A stretch of DNA of 64,000 bases from Onishia taeanensis (GCF_900100755.1 NZ_FNCI01000003.1:62001-126000), one strand, 5' to 3'; numbered from the stretch's first letter, positions 17,154 to 27,384 are shown. Notes: generated from the sequence alone by a model not told the origin. Translations and numbers: made by a program.

Positions 17154-18326
17154 ATGCTCAATTCTCATTTTTCTCCCTGGCCTGCTTTCACTGACGAAGA
17201 AGCCGATATTGTCAGGCAGGTGCTGCTTTCCAATAAGGTGAACTACTGGACCGGTAATGAAGGGCGCTTATTCGAAAGCGAGTTCGCTCGTTTTGCGGGT
17301 GCCGAATATGCCATTGCTGTTTCCAACGGCACCACGGCCCTTGATTTGGCGATGAAGGCCTTGGGAGTCGGTGAGGGTGACGAAGTGGTGGTCACTTCTC
17401 GTACCTTCATGGCATCGGTGTCCTCCATCGTCACCGCTGGAGCAGTGCCTGTGTTCGCGGATGTCGATCGCGACTCTCAGAACATTACGGCAAGCACGGT
17501 GGCCCCCCTGATTACGCCGCGCACCAAAGCCATTGTCGCAGTCCATCTGGCTGGCTGGCCTTGCGACATGGACGGATTGATGTCGCTGGCAGAACGCCAT
17601 GGTCTAACTGTGATCGAGGATTGTGCTCAGGCCCATGGCGCCACCTGGCACGGGCGCAGCGTCGGCAGTATCGGGCATGTGGGGGCTTGGTCGTTTTGCC
17701 AGGACAAGATCATGACCACCGGCGGAGAGGGAGGCATGGTCACCACCAATGATCGGGCCTTGTGGCAACGGATGTGGGCCTACAAGGATCACGGCAAGAG
17801 TTGGGAGGCGGTATACGAGCGTGAGCATCCGCCAGGATTTCGCTGGTTACATGAATCCTTTGGCACCAATTGGCGCCTCACCGAAATGCAGGCCGCCATC
17901 GGCCGCGTGCAACTGCGCCGTATGTCGGATTGGACAAGGCAGCGTCGTGATAACCTGGGGCGCATTTGGCAGGCAGCACGAGGCTGTGGCCTACGGGTGC
18001 CAGAGTTGCCAGCCCATATCGGACACGCCGCTTACAAGGCCTATGTATTCGTGGATACAGCATCGCTGCGGCCAGGCTGGGATCGTGACCGGATCATCGA
18101 CGAAATTCAGCAGCGTGGTATCCCGTGTCTCGGGGGCAGCTGTTCCGAGGTCTATCGTGAAAAAGCTTTCGATGGCACAGGGTGGCGGCCCGCTCAGGCT
18201 CTGCCGGTCGCCGCCGAACTGGGCAATACCAGCCTCATGTTTCTTGTCCACCCCACCTTGACGGCAGAGGAAATTGATCACACTTGTCTGACGTTACAGG
18301 ACGTCATGGCCTTGGCTGTGGGTTGA
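17154..18326 (+). CDS. DegT/DnrJ/EryC1 nucleotide-sugar aminotransferase (PglE-like)
   Basis: A 390-residue PLP aminotransferase of the DegT family. SNGTTALDLA near residue 58 binds phosphate, IEDCAQAHGA near 154 holds the PLP aspartate, and the Schiff-base lysine is Lys185 in SFCQDKIMTTGGEGG. It typically transfers an amino group from glutamate to the 4-keto position of a UDP-4-keto-6-deoxy-HexNAc. The 4,6-dehydratase that would supply this substrate is encoded at 19727-21790. The start at 17154 has GGAGG 9 bases upstream; 47 upstream in-frame codons are not conserved and overlap nothing needed. It is the last gene of the plus-strand operon before a bidirectional hairpin. Confidence 0.88.
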   Translation: MLNSHFSPWPAFTDEEADIVRQVLLSNKVNYWTGNEGRLFESEFARFAGAEYAIAVSNGTTALDLAMKALGVGEGDEVVVTSRTFMASVSSIVTAGAVPVFADVDRDSQNITASTVAPLITPRTKAIVAVHLAGWPCDMDGLMSLAERHGLTVIEDCAQAHGATWHGRSVGSIGHVGAWSFCQDKIMTTGGEGGMVTTNDRALWQRMWAYKDHGKSWEAVYEREHPPGFRWLHESFGTNWRLTEMQAAIGRVQLRRMSDWTRQRRDNLGRIWQAARGCGLRVPELPAHIGHAAYKAYVFVDTASLRPGWDRDRIIDEIQQRGIPCLGGSCSEVYREKAFDGTGWRPAQALPVAAELGNTSLMFLVHPTLTAEEIDHTCLTLQDVMALAVG

Positions 18327-18361
18327 TCTTGTCATCGAGTCAATCTAAAAAGCGGCCATTA

Positions 18362-18412
18362 CACCAAGCGCCCCCGGTCAAGATATCTTGGTCGGGGGCG
18401 CTGCGTTTGGTG
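18362..18412. terminator. Bidirectional hairpin between convergent operons
   Basis: A perfect 10-bp stem AGCGCCCCCG/CGGGGGCGCT (18367-18376 with 18393-18402) encloses a palindromic CAAGATATCTTG. It is flanked by CACCAA/TTGGTG that can extend it. It lies between the stops of the converging aminotransferase and tviB genes. On the minus strand a CTTTTTAG lies about 15 bases beyond. No T tract directly follows on the plus strand. Confidence 0.55.
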
Positions 18413-18418
18413 GATAGG

Positions 18419-19705
18419 TTAGAGCCGCAAGTCGGCCTCGCCATTCGCCAGCAGATATTTCAGGTCGAATAGGACATGATTGGGCTTGCCCCAGGAGCGT
18501 ATACGCTCAATGCCATAGTCGCGGAATTCATGATGGGCGACTGCCAGTATCATGGCGTCATAGCTGCCTTCATCTGGGCGCTCGACAGGGCGGATCCCAT
18601 AAGCCTTTATGGCTTCGTCACGGTCGGCATGAGGATCCAAGACGTCGACCATGACGTTAAAGTCCGCCAGCTCGCGAATGATATCGGTGACACGCGTATT
18701 GCGCAGGTCCGGACAGTTCTCCTTGAAGGTTAGGCCAAGGATCAGCACCCGTGCGCCCTGTACGTGAATGCGTTCCTTGATCATTTGCTTGACCAGCTGG
18801 CCTGCAACATAGGCACCCATACCATCATTGATGCGTCGGCCTGACAGAATGACTTCAGGGTGATACCCCACCTGCTGGGCTTTGTGCGTCAAATAATAGG
18901 GGTCGACGCCAATACAGTGCCCGCCGACCAGCCCCGGCCGGAAGGGAAGAAAATTCCATTTGGTACCCGCGGCCAGCAAGACTTCTTCGGTATCGATACC
19001 CAGGCGATTGAAGATCATGGCCAACTCGTTGATAAGGGCAATGTTGACGTCGCGCTGAGTGTTCTCGATGACCTTGGCGGCCTCCGCCACCCTCATTGAA
19101 CTGGCTTTGAAGGTGCCCGCCAGGATGACCGATGCATAGAGCGCGTCGACGAAGTTTGCCACATCGGGAGTTGAGCCTGACGTCACCTTTCTGATCGAGG
19201 TGACTCGATGTTCCTTATCGCCTGGGTTGATGCGTTCCGGACTGTAGCCGGCGAAGAAGTCGCGATTGAAGGCAAGCCCCGAGCCTCTCTCGATGACAGG
19301 AATGCATTCCTCTTCGGTGGCGCCAGGATAGACGGTCGATTCATAGATGACGATATTGCCTGGCGAAATGACCTGGGCCACCGTCTGGCTGGCCTTGAGC
19401 AGCGGGGAAAGGTCTGGGCAGTGCTGTGCGTCGATCGGCGTGGGCACCGTGACGATATAGACATTGCACTCGCGCAGTCGCTCGACATCATCACTGAAGT
19501 CGAGCTGTTTGGCATCTCTGAGCTCATCGCATGAGACTTCGCGCGTGGTATCGATACCGTCGGTAAGCTGCAGGATGCGATGGGGGTTGATGTCGAAGCC
19601 TAGCGTTGGATAACGCTTGCCGAACTCTACGGCTAGGGGCAGGCCGACATAACCCAGCCCGATCACGCCAATACGAATAGTGTCCAATTTCAGAGTCAGA
19701 TCCAT
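18419..19705 (-). CDS. tviB: UDP-N-acetylhexosamine 6-dehydrogenase (TviB/WbpO-like)
   Basis: A 428-residue nucleotide-sugar dehydrogenase. NAD-binding [12 protein letters not shown] is near residue 14, [10 protein letters not shown] near 123, and catalytic Cys264 sits in [13 protein letters not shown]. The latter sequence with YYLT is typical of the Vi-antigen TviB/WbpO branch, which makes UDP-GlcNAcA or UDP-GalNAcA, rather than of UDP-glucose dehydrogenases. It performs two successive NAD-linked oxidations at C6. It lies 21 bases downstream of the WbpM-like dehydratase on the minus strand, so the two form an operon. A uronic acid product could be amidated by the AsnB-like enzyme of the same locus. 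Confidence 0.88.
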   Translation of the reverse strand: MDLTLKLDTIRIGVIGLGYVGLPLAVEFGKRYPTLGFDINPHRILQLTDGIDTTREVSCDELRDAKQLDFSDDVERLRECNVYIVTVPTPIDAQHCPDLSPLLKASQTVAQVISPGNIVIYESTVYPGATEEECIPVIERGSGLAFNRDFFAGYSPERINPGDKEHRVTSIRKVTSGSTPDVANFVDALYASVILAGTFKASSMRVAEAAKVIENTQRDVNIALINELAMIFNRLGIDTEEVLLAAGTKWNFLPFRPGLVGGHCIGVDPYYLTHKAQQVGYHPEVILSGRRINDGMGAYVAGQLVKQMIKERIHVQGARVLILGLTFKENCPDLRNTRVTDIIRELADFNVMVDVLDPHADRDEAIKAYGIRPVERPDEGSYDAMILAVAHHEFRDYGIERIRSWGKPNHVLFDLKYLLANGEADLRL

Positions 19706-19726
19706 AATCCATGATCCTTGTGATAA

Positions 19727-21790
19727 TCAGAAGTGGCTGTCCTTGGCCATGGCCGCAGCTGCGAGATTGAGTTGGGCTGACCTCAGCTTTAGAGGGCAAA
19801 GTGGGGTTGCTATACTTTCGTTGACTGGATGCTTCTCCTCCTCGATGACGGGAGTCTCTAGCGGCTGAGGTGTGGCTGTGTCTATGCGTTTCTGCAGCCA
19901 GAGCAGGTCGGAAATCGCATGATTGGGGTGGTAGGCGATGGGCGCTTCCAGCAAGAGCTCTCTGATGATTTCGTACTGAGCCTTGGCCACAGCGTTATGC
20001 AAACGACGTAAATAAGCTTCCAGGCGAGGCCATTTCCAGTGGGTGTCCCGAGCGGTCATGATGCGAGGGTGTGCTGTCGATGTGGTGTCGCTGCCGATCA
20101 GTAATTCTTCATAGAGCTTTTCCCCTGGGCGAAGGCCGCTATAGTGGATCGCAATGTCACCCTCTGGGTTGTCTTCCGTGATCAACTCGAGTCCTGAGAG
20201 TCGAACCATTTGCTTGGCCAAATCGACGATTTTGATTGGCTCACCCATGTCGAGCACGAAGACATTGCCGCCGTCACCCATTGCGCCTGCCTGGATCACC
20301 AGCTGAGCGGCTTCGGGAATCGTCATGAAGTAGCGGGTGATATTGGGGTGGGTGACCGTGATCGGCCCCCCGTCGCGTATCTGACGCCTGAATAAAGGCA
20401 CAACGGAGCCGGATGAGCCCAGCACGTTACCGAAGCGAACCATGCAAAAACGTGTTTTAGCTTTTTCCCCGGACAGCGCCTGGCAGATGAGTTCGGCAAG
20501 GCGTTTGGTGGTGCCCATGACATTGGTTGGCCGCACGGCCTTGTCTGTCGAGATCAAGACGAAGGTTTCCACCCCACACTCGATAGCTGCCTGCGCGGTT
20601 TTGAGTGTGCCGAAGACATTATTGCGAATGCCTTCTACCATGTTGTGTTCTACCATCGGCACGTGCTTATAGGCGGCAGCGTGATAGAGCGTCTGCACGC
20701 CAAAGCTGCGCATCAGGAGAGTGAGGCGAGGCCGGTTCTGGACGGACACCAGCAGTGCCTTGATAGGTATGTCGAGATGATGGTGTTCGGCGAGTGCCTT
20801 GATTTCCTGCTCTATGCGATAAAGCGCGTATTCACAGACATCCAGCAGCAGCAGCTGACGTGGTTCCTGTAGCAGAATTTGCCGGCTAAGTTCGGAGCCT
20901 ATCGAACCGCCTGCTCCCGTCACCATCACGACCTTGCCCAGGATGTTGGCCTGCATCAGTAATGGCTGAGGCGGCACAGGGTCACGGCCCAGCAGGTCTT
21001 CGACGGTCACGTTGCGGATGTCATTGATTCGCGCGCGCCCAGTGACGATGTCTGCTGTACCCGGAACGGTTTGTACCGGGATCATGAGTGGCTCTAGTGC
21101 CTTCAAGATGGCGCGTCGTCTTGCTCTAGTCGCACTGGGAATCGCTAGTAAAATCTGTTCTACGCCGTAATCATTGATCAGTTCGCCAATCTGTTCAGGG
21201 GCGTGCACCTCCAGCCCTTCGACTTGAGTGCCATGCATCCCTCGCCAGTCATCCACGAAGGCTACTGGTGCATGCTGGTCACTATGTTTCAGTGAGTTCA
21301 CCAGATGGGCGCCAGCGGCTCCGGCGCCATATATCACCACAGGTATCCGGCTCTTGATGCTTGCTCTTCTGTAGGCTGCCCTGAGGAGATAGCGAAGACC
21401 TCCAACACTCACGAATGCCAGCAGGAAAAAGACCAAAGACACGGATATGACGGATATAGGGGATGGCGAACCCAGCATAAAACTGACGGCAATAAGGGTG
21501 ACGGTTGTAGCAGCCAGGCCTTGCAGGATGGTCTTGAGCGCGCGTTGATTGATATATCTGATTACCGCACGGTAAAACCCTAGCCTGACGAAATAGTAGA
21601 TGCCGATAGGTAGCGTAATGAAAAATGCCAGCCAAGCGTTTTTATCCAGAACGCTGCTCAGGTGCTCGTATTTTATCAGCATGGCAAACAAGAAACTCAG
21701 GGTGAGGCACGCAGAGTCGACAAGCACCTGAATGAGTCGCTTGTATATGCGAGGCAGTCTGAATATATGATGAATTAATTTATGCATCAT
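19727..21790 (-). CDS. wbpM: Membrane UDP-GlcNAc 4,6-dehydratase (WbpM/PglF/CapD type)
   Basis: A 687-residue inner-membrane protein. Four N-terminal helices span about residues 20-135. A first Rossmann-like domain follows (VVIYGAGAAGAHLV near 151), then the SDR dehydratase domain with VTGAGGSIGSEL near 290. The active-site strand STDKAVRPTNVMGTTKR lies near 414, with Met in place of the usual SDR tyrosine as in WbpM/FlaA1. It makes UDP-4-keto-6-deoxy-HexNAc, the substrate for the DegT aminotransferase. The start has GAAGGTGAA upstream and two adjacent ATGs. It is the first gene of a two-gene minus-strand operon with tviB. Length and domain order match WbpM. Confidence 0.9.
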   Translation of the reverse strand: MMHKLIHHIFRLPRIYKRLIQVLVDSACLTLSFLFAMLIKYEHLSSVLDKNAWLAFFITLPIGIYYFVRLGFYRAVIRYINQRALKTILQGLAATTVTLIAVSFMLGSPSPISVISVSLVFFLLAFVSVGGLRYLLRAAYRRASIKSRIPVVIYGAGAAGAHLVNSLKHSDQHAPVAFVDDWRGMHGTQVEGLEVHAPEQIGELINDYGVEQILLAIPSATRARRRAILKALEPLMIPVQTVPGTADIVTGRARINDIRNVTVEDLLGRDPVPPQPLLMQANILGKVVMVTGAGGSIGSELSRQILLQEPRQLLLLDVCEYALYRIEQEIKALAEHHHLDIPIKALLVSVQNRPRLTLLMRSFGVQTLYHAAAYKHVPMVEHNMVEGIRNNVFGTLKTAQAAIECGVETFVLISTDKAVRPTNVMGTTKRLAELICQALSGEKAKTRFCMVRFGNVLGSSGSVVPLFRRQIRDGGPITVTHPNITRYFMTIPEAAQLVIQAGAMGDGGNVFVLDMGEPIKIVDLAKQMVRLSGLELITEDNPEGDIAIHYSGLRPGEKLYEELLIGSDTTSTAHPRIMTARDTHWKWPRLEAYLRRLHNAVAKAQYEIIRELLLEAPIAYHPNHAISDLLWLQKRIDTATPQPLETPVIEEEKHPVNESIATPLCPLKLRSAQLNLAAAAMAKDSHF

Positions 21791-22333
21791 TTCACCTTCA
21801 TCCCTGTGTCTTTATGCGATCATCTAGTTTTCGGGTCGCATTTTTTATAATTATGTCGTTCGTTATTGCGTGACATGCTGCATATGAAAACCTTTTGGCT
21901 GTCTGCTGACGCATGAGTCGCTGTCAGCGTGTTGTTTTGTGTTGCCAATGTTAAATTGTGTTGTATTATGATAAATGGCGTAAGCAGTCTTCCCAAGATG
22001 GTTTTTCTAGTCTATTTCGGGATGAGAGAGTAGGTATAAGCAGTACAATTTTAATGTTGTGAATATTATAAGTTCATACGTTAATTGGCGGCCGGTTCGT
22101 TAATAATGGTGAGAGAAAGTATTAGAAAAATAGTCACCTGCTAACGCCATCTCTTCCTGGCGGCCTGCTTCGGAGTTAGTGGCTGATTGCTTGTCATCCT
22201 ATCTCGCGACGTAAAGTGGAGTGCGGTGCGCCAACGGCTTGTGGGCATTGGGTGTCGGCGTCTTGAATTGGACTTGAAGCGACTGTCATACCGTACTATC
22301 AGAGTTATATAGGTCCTCATCAGGGGAGTTAAG
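21791..22333. promoter_or_regulatory. AT-rich divergent spacer between wbpM and epimerase operons
   Basis: A 543-base non-coding spacer separates divergent genes. It is clearly AT-richer than the flanks, particularly 21840-22130. Two copies of TTGTGTTG (21937-21944 and 21956-21963) lie 19 bases apart, near two DNA helical turns. It must hold the promoters for both directions, but I could not assign -35/-10 boxes with confidence. No JUMPstart/ops element (GGCGGTAGC) was found. Confidence 0.5.
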
Positions 22334-23341
22334 ATGAAACTATTGATCACAGGCATGGCGGGGTTCATTGGCTTTTCATTAGCCAGGCAGCTTTCCGGTA
22401 GGGGGCACACGATCATCGGGATCGATAACCTCAATGATTATTACGATGTGACACTGAAGCAGGCACGGCTGAATGTCTTATCGGAGTATGAGGATGTTCA
22501 TTTCGTCAGGCTGGATCTCTGCGACCGGGAAGGCATGACGGAACTTTTTTCACACCACGGCTTCGATAGTGTCGTCAATCTGGCCGCTCAGGCTGGGGTA
22601 CGTTATTCACTGGACAATCCCCATGCCTATGTCGATGCCAACCTGATGGGATATCTGAATGTGCTGGAGTGTTGCCGTCATCATGGTGTCGGCCATCTCG
22701 TTTATGCCTCATCCAGCTCAGTCTATGGCATGAATGAAACCGTACCGTTTTCTACTCGGGACAGCGTCGATCACCCGGTCAGCCTCTATGCGGCCACCAA
22801 GAAGGCCAATGAGCTGATGGCTCACACCTACTCTCATCTTTATGACTTGCCTACCACAGGATTGCGATTTTTCACGGTCTACGGGCCCTGGGGGCGTCCG
22901 GACATGGCAATGTTCATGTTCACTAAATCGATTCTGGAGGGTCGGCCGATCGACGTTTACAACCATGGGGATATGTCACGCGATTTCACCTACATCGACG
23001 ATATCGTCGAAAGCATCATGCGGATTATCGAGGTAGTGCCGCAGCGTGACAGTGCCTGGCAGCCTTCCCTGGCCGGGCCGGATAGCAGCAGTGCACCCTA
23101 TGCCCTTTACAACATCGGGCATGGAGGCCCCGTAAGGCTGATGGACTTTATTCATGCGCTTGAAGAGGCGATTGGCCGGCGAGCTGAGTGCAATTTTCTT
23201 CCCATGCAGCCCGGTGATGTGCCACATACCTTCGCTGACACTGAGGCGCTCTACCAGGCGATCGGCTATCAACCACGAGTAGATGTCTGGGAGGGAGCCA
23301 AGCGTTTCGTCGCTTGGTATCGCGACTATCACCGGGTTTGA
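22334..23341 (+). CDS. UDP-glucuronate 4-epimerase-like NAD-dependent epimerase
   Basis: A 335-residue extended SDR. The cofactor motif is TGMAGFIGFSLA (TGxxGFIG) near residue 6. GIDNLNDYYDVTLKQARL near 34 is characteristic of UDP-glucuronic acid epimerases (LspL/CapI/WbnF group). YASSSSVYG is near residue 123, and the catalytic YAATKKANE lies near 155. It would convert UDP-GlcA, made by the Ugd encoded downstream, to UDP-GalA. AGGGGAGTTAAG precedes the ATG. It is the first gene of the plus-strand epimerase-ligase group and is 37 bases from the next gene. Confidence 0.85.
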   Translation: MKLLITGMAGFIGFSLARQLSGRGHTIIGIDNLNDYYDVTLKQARLNVLSEYEDVHFVRLDLCDREGMTELFSHHGFDSVVNLAAQAGVRYSLDNPHAYVDANLMGYLNVLECCRHHGVGHLVYASSSSVYGMNETVPFSTRDSVDHPVSLYAATKKANELMAHTYSHLYDLPTTGLRFFTVYGPWGRPDMAMFMFTKSILEGRPIDVYNHGDMSRDFTYIDDIVESIMRIIEVVPQRDSAWQPSLAGPDSSSAPYALYNIGHGGPVRLMDFIHALEEAIGRRAECNFLPMQPGDVPHTFADTEALYQAIGYQPRVDVWEGAKRFVAWYRDYHRV

Positions 23342-23378
23342 CGAGTGGTATCATGTCTAACGCAGGCAGGCTGGGCCG

Positions 23379-24734
23379 ATGACCACCGAGATGTGGCACC
23401 GGCTCAATAGCCGGTTGTTGTTTGCTTTTCTGACGATGTTGATCGTGGTGCCGGGAGGATATGCGCTGCCCCCGCTGCTGTGTCTGGGTGCCTTCCTGAT
23501 AGCGGCGCTAACCGGCGCCTTGGCCGCAGGATGGCGAACCTCACGACTGGATTGGGAAGACGGGCTGTGGTGCCTAGCGCTGCTGGCGTTCGCGGCAAGT
23601 TGGCTAGGTGATGTGGCCAGAACCCTTAAATGGCCGGAATCTGCCACTGGCAATGGCATAGGGTTACCACTGTGGCCCGTGGTCGGGGCGGCTGCGCTGA
23701 TCGGGTTACGCTGTCATGCACCGTCGGCGCGTCACTGGTGGCTGGGGCTGTCTTGTGGCGCCGTGGCAGCGGGCTCGATAGCGCTTTTTGAACGGCTGGT
23801 CCTTGCGTACTCGCGAGCCAGCAATGACATGAACGCCATTCCGTTTGGCAATCTGGCGTTGCTGCTCGGTTTTCTCTCCTGTCTGGCAACACTCTGGTGG
23901 CTCTACCGGCTACCTCGGCTGCAGCCCTCCTGTCGCTGCCGCTGTCTGTGGCTATCGGCGGCAGGTGGCATGGCTGGCATGATGGCGTCGCTGTTATCCG
24001 GCACCCGTGGTGGCTGGCTGGCGGTGCCATTGCTTGTATCGCTCCTTTATATGGCGTGGCAACAGATACCAACAAGGAAAGAGCGCCTGCGGCTGGTGAC
24101 ACGATATATGGGAGCGGGTGCGCTACTTTTGACCATCATCCTGCTGGCTATTCCTGAGACGGGAGTCAGCCAACGCCTAGCAGGCGCCGTCGCAGACGCT
24201 CAAGAATACTGGCAGGGCGAAGATCGTGATGGCTCTGTCGGTCTTCGCCTGGAGATGTGGCGCGGCGGTTTGCAGCTCTTTGTAGAGCGCCCATGGACGG
24301 GATGGGGAGAGGGGCGCCTGGAAACCGCACGAGATGCCTTGGTGGCAAACCACATTCTGCATCCCGGCGTTAGTTACTATGATCAATTGCACAGCGATAT
24401 CATCGATACGGCGGCAAGAAGGGGCGTTGTGGGGCTCTTGGGATTGGTACTCTTATATGGTGTGCCGATCTATTTGTTTTCGCGGCGGCTTGGTTGCAGC
24501 TCACCCGGCGTGCGAATTTTGGCCATGTCGGGACTGATGATTACCTTGGCGTTTCTCATTTTCGGGCTGTCGCAATCCATGCTGCGCGATGTGCACGGCC
24601 TAAGCGGTTATCTCGGCCTCAGCATCGGTTGCTGGGTCATCCTGAAGCGCGAAGAACGGCGTGCGCTGTGTCAGGCAAGCACCGGTGCCGGCCGCCGTTA
24701 TGCCGCCGAGGCCTTTGTCGGCAAGCCGCGATGA
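23379..24734 (+). CDS. O-antigen ligase family membrane protein (Wzy_C domain)
   Basis: A 451-residue polytopic protein with about ten hydrophobic segments. The Wzy_C region has GTRGGWLAVPLLVSLLY near residue 207. The large periplasmic loop carries RLEMWRGGLQLFVERPWTGWGEG near 295 and then HPGVSYYDQLHSDIIDTAARRG near 334, where the conserved His-Ser-D segment matches WaaL/PglL-type ligases. It could ligate the polymer to lipid A core or protein. It differs in composition and length from the AT-rich Wzy-like gene at 11594. Ligase versus polymerase cannot be told from sequence alone. Confidence 0.78.
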   Translation: MTTEMWHRLNSRLLFAFLTMLIVVPGGYALPPLLCLGAFLIAALTGALAAGWRTSRLDWEDGLWCLALLAFAASWLGDVARTLKWPESATGNGIGLPLWPVVGAAALIGLRCHAPSARHWWLGLSCGAVAAGSIALFERLVLAYSRASNDMNAIPFGNLALLLGFLSCLATLWWLYRLPRLQPSCRCRCLWLSAAGGMAGMMASLLSGTRGGWLAVPLLVSLLYMAWQQIPTRKERLRLVTRYMGAGALLLTIILLAIPETGVSQRLAGAVADAQEYWQGEDRDGSVGLRLEMWRGGLQLFVERPWTGWGEGRLETARDALVANHILHPGVSYYDQLHSDIIDTAARRGVVGLLGLVLLYGVPIYLFSRRLGCSSPGVRILAMSGLMITLAFLIFGLSQSMLRDVHGLSGYLGLSIGCWVILKREERRALCQASTGAGRRYAAEAFVGKPR

Positions 24735-24895
24735 GGGAGATTATTGGCATCTTCGCCCGCCGGTAGGCCGCCCACCATACCCATTCTGTCTTTGCATGTG
24801 TAACATTCCTGCCCGAAATGGCATTTACCTGGGCGTAAGCGGTTAGGCGCGGGTTGCCAGGGGCTCATCGGTTATTTATTGGCAGGAGTAGCGAC

Positions 24896-26242
24896 ATGAA
24901 AATCACCATTTTCGGCACGGGATACGTAGGCCTGGTCACCGGCACCTGCCTGGCCGATGTGGGGCATGACGTGATGTGCATGGACGTGGATGCCGACAAG
25001 ATCGCTCGTCTGCACAAAGGCGAGATTCCGATTTACGAGCCGGGCCTCGAGACCATGGTGACGGCCAATGTGGCATCCGGGCGGCTGCGTTTCACCACCG
25101 ACCCGGCCGAGGCGGTGGGGCACGGTGAGCTGCAGTTCATCGCTGTCGGCACGCCGCCTGACGAGGACGGCAGCGCCGACCTCAAGTACGTGCTGGCGGT
25201 GGCCAAGACCATTGGCGAGCACATGACCGAGCCCAAGGTCATCGTCGACAAGTCCACCGTGCCGGTAGGCACCGCCGACCGTGTGCATGCCACCGTCGCC
25301 AGCACGCTTGCCGAGCGTGGTGTCTACATCGACTTCGATGTCTGCTCCAACCCAGAATTCCTCAAGGAAGGCGCGGCCATCGAGGACTTCAGCGGCGGCG
25401 CCCGCATCGTGGTGGGCACCGGCTCTGAGCATGTCAAAGCGCTGATGCGTGAGTGCTACGGCCCTTATAACCGTAACCATGAAAAGATGATGTTCATGGA
25501 CGTGCGGGCCGCCGAGCTGACCAAGTATGCCGCCAACGCCATGCTGGCGACCAAGATCAGCTTCATGAACGAGATCGCCAACCTAGCCGAGCGGTTAGGG
25601 GCCGATGTCGAACAAGTGCGCCAGGGCATCGGCAGCGATCCGCGTATCGGCTATCACTTCATCTATCCGGGCTGCGGTTACGGCGGTTCCTGTTTTCCCA
25701 AGGACGTGCAGGCGCTGGCGCGCACCGCCAGCGAGGTTGATTACCCAGCAGATCTGCTGAATGCCGTCGAGAGCGTCAATCGTCGTCAGAAAAGCACCCT
25801 GTTTGCCAAGCTCAACCAGGCCTTCGACGGCGATCTGGCCGGCAAGACGATTGCCCTGTGGGGGCTGGCCTTCAAGCCCAACACCGATGACATGCGCGAT
25901 GCCCCGAGCCGCGACGTCATGGAAGCGCTGTGGGCCGCTGGCGCCAGGGTGCAGGCCTATGACCCGGAGGCTATGAAGGAATGCCGGCGCATCTATGGGG
26001 AGCGCGATGACCTGGTGCTGGTGGCCGATCGTATTCAGGCCGTGAAGGGCGCGGACGCCCTGGTCATCTGTACCGAATGGAAGGAATTCCGCATTCTCGA
26101 CTTCGACTGGCTCAAGGCGCAGCTCGCCATGCCGGTGGTGGTCGACGGGCGTAACCTTTTCCCGCCGAAGGCCGTCAAGGATGCGGGCCTGATGTACTAC
26201 GCGGTGGGTCGCGGTGATTCGCTGGTCACGGCGTCGCCATGA
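24896..26242 (+). CDS. ugd: UDP-glucose 6-dehydrogenase
   Basis: A 448-residue UDP-glucose/GDP-mannose dehydrogenase family enzyme. NAD-binding [14 protein letters not shown] is at the N-terminus, [13 protein letters not shown] near residue 118, [11 protein letters not shown] near 155, and catalytic Cys266 in GGSCFPKDV. It oxidises UDP-glucose to UDP-glucuronate, feeding the epimerase encoded just upstream. The ATG at 24896 has AGGAG at the right distance; an earlier TTG is unlikely. A 161-base gap before it probably holds its own promoter. The last bases overlap the next glycosyltransferase as ATGA. Confidence 0.93.
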   Translation: MKITIFGTGYVGLVTGTCLADVGHDVMCMDVDADKIARLHKGEIPIYEPGLETMVTANVASGRLRFTTDPAEAVGHGELQFIAVGTPPDEDGSADLKYVLAVAKTIGEHMTEPKVIVDKSTVPVGTADRVHATVASTLAERGVYIDFDVCSNPEFLKEGAAIEDFSGGARIVVGTGSEHVKALMRECYGPYNRNHEKMMFMDVRAAELTKYAANAMLATKISFMNEIANLAERLGADVEQVRQGIGSDPRIGYHFIYPGCGYGGSCFPKDVQALARTASEVDYPADLLNAVESVNRRQKSTLFAKLNQAFDGDLAGKTIALWGLAFKPNTDDMRDAPSRDVMEALWAAGARVQAYDPEAMKECRRIYGERDDLVLVADRIQAVKGADALVICTEWKEFRILDFDWLKAQLAMPVVVDGRNLFPPKAVKDAGLMYYAVGRGDSLVTASP

Positions 26243-27384
26243 GTGCTGGTGGCTCCAACGCTCGGCAGGCAGCAATCGCGATTCGGCAGGTGGAAAAATC
26301 GACGGGTGCCAGCCGAGTCGCCTTGGCACAAGCCAAGCTGCTAAACGACTTGGGATTCGAGGTCTCACTGCTGGTCGAGCGCGGCAATGCCGACGTCGTG
26401 GCAGAGCACGGCGCTTCAGTCGTCAAACTGTGGCGCTGGCCATTCAAGGGGGCTTTTCGGCGATTTTGGTTCAATCGGCGTGTACAGGCCTGGTGTCGCC
26501 GCCATCGTCCTGATGTCTTGCTGAGCCATGGCGACTGCGAAACGTCGGATAGCCTGTATTTGCATAACTGCGTCCACTTGGCCGAGCAGTACATCCGAGG
26601 GCGCGAGCTGCCTGCACGGCATGAGGTCGCCTCGATACATGACCATGTGCTGGGTGGCGGAAAGTTTCGTCAGGTGGTCGTGAATTCGCGATTGATGGGC
26701 AACGAGCTTACGCATCGCTATGGCATCGAGCCTACCAAGATCGAAGTCAGCTACCCGGGGTACGATCCTCAGCAGTTCAATGAGCAGCGTGCTCGTGCCG
26801 ACCGAACGGCCCGGCGTGAGTCGTTGGGCGTGGCCGAGGACGAAAAGCTGATCGGCCTGGTCACCTCGGGCAATTTCGCGAAGCGAAATGTCAAAGGGTT
26901 CGTCGAGATGGCAGCCGAACTCCAGCGCCGCGCTCCCGGTCGCTACCGTTTCCTGGTGGTTGGTAAAGACAAGGCGGCGGCCTACCAGCAGCAGGCGAAG
27001 GAGGCGGGCGTCGCCGAGCGAATGATCTGGCGCTCGACCATGCCCGATGTCGAGACCGTTTTCGGCGCCTTGGACTTGTTCGTTCTACCCGCCCACATCG
27101 AGGAGTTTGGGTTGGTGGTCGCGGAGGCTATGGCTTGCGCGACGCCTGTACTGGTCTCCGATCGCGTTGGTGCATCCGAGCTGCTAGCGGATGCGTACCC
27201 TGATTTGGTAATGCCCCACGGGGCGACCTGTGCCGAATGGGCTGACCGGATGGGGGCGCTGCTCGACCAAGAAGACTCGTCCATCGGGGGCGAGCTTGCC
27301 ACTTACGTCCAGCAATATTCCTACATTGCTCAGCGCGAGAAACTCAGGCAGGGCTTGCAACGGCTTACCATGAACGCACTGTAA
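26239..27384 (+). CDS. Glycosyltransferase family 4
   Basis: A 381-residue GT-B glycosyltransferase. The N-terminal acceptor domain carries the early [18 protein letters not shown]. The C-terminal GT4 donor site is [25 protein letters not shown] (EX7E-like: Glu-Glu-Phe-Gly-Leu...Glu) near residue 282. It overlaps ugd by 4 bases (ATGA), so the two are translationally coupled, which suggests that it uses UDP-glucuronate or a derivative. The locus ends here with a terminator hairpin. Substrates are inferred only from context. Confidence 0.82.
   Translation: MSAGGSNARQAAIAIRQVEKSTGASRVALAQAKLLNDLGFEVSLLVERGNADVVAEHGASVVKLWRWPFKGAFRRFWFNRRVQAWCRRHRPDVLLSHGDCETSDSLYLHNCVHLAEQYIRGRELPARHEVASIHDHVLGGGKFRQVVVNSRLMGNELTHRYGIEPTKIEVSYPGYDPQQFNEQRARADRTARRESLGVAEDEKLIGLVTSGNFAKRNVKGFVEMAAELQRRAPGRYRFLVVGKDKAAAYQQQAKEAGVAERMIWRSTMPDVETVFGALDLFVLPAHIEEFGLVVAEAMACATPVLVSDRVGASELLADAYPDLVMPHGATCAEWADRMGALLDQEDSSIGGELATYVQQYSYIAQREKLRQGLQRLTMNAL

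Noticed and set aside
21791-22333. JUMPstart/ops element for the polysaccharide locus
   Set aside because: Searched for GGCGGTAGC and close variants upstream of the operons and found none.
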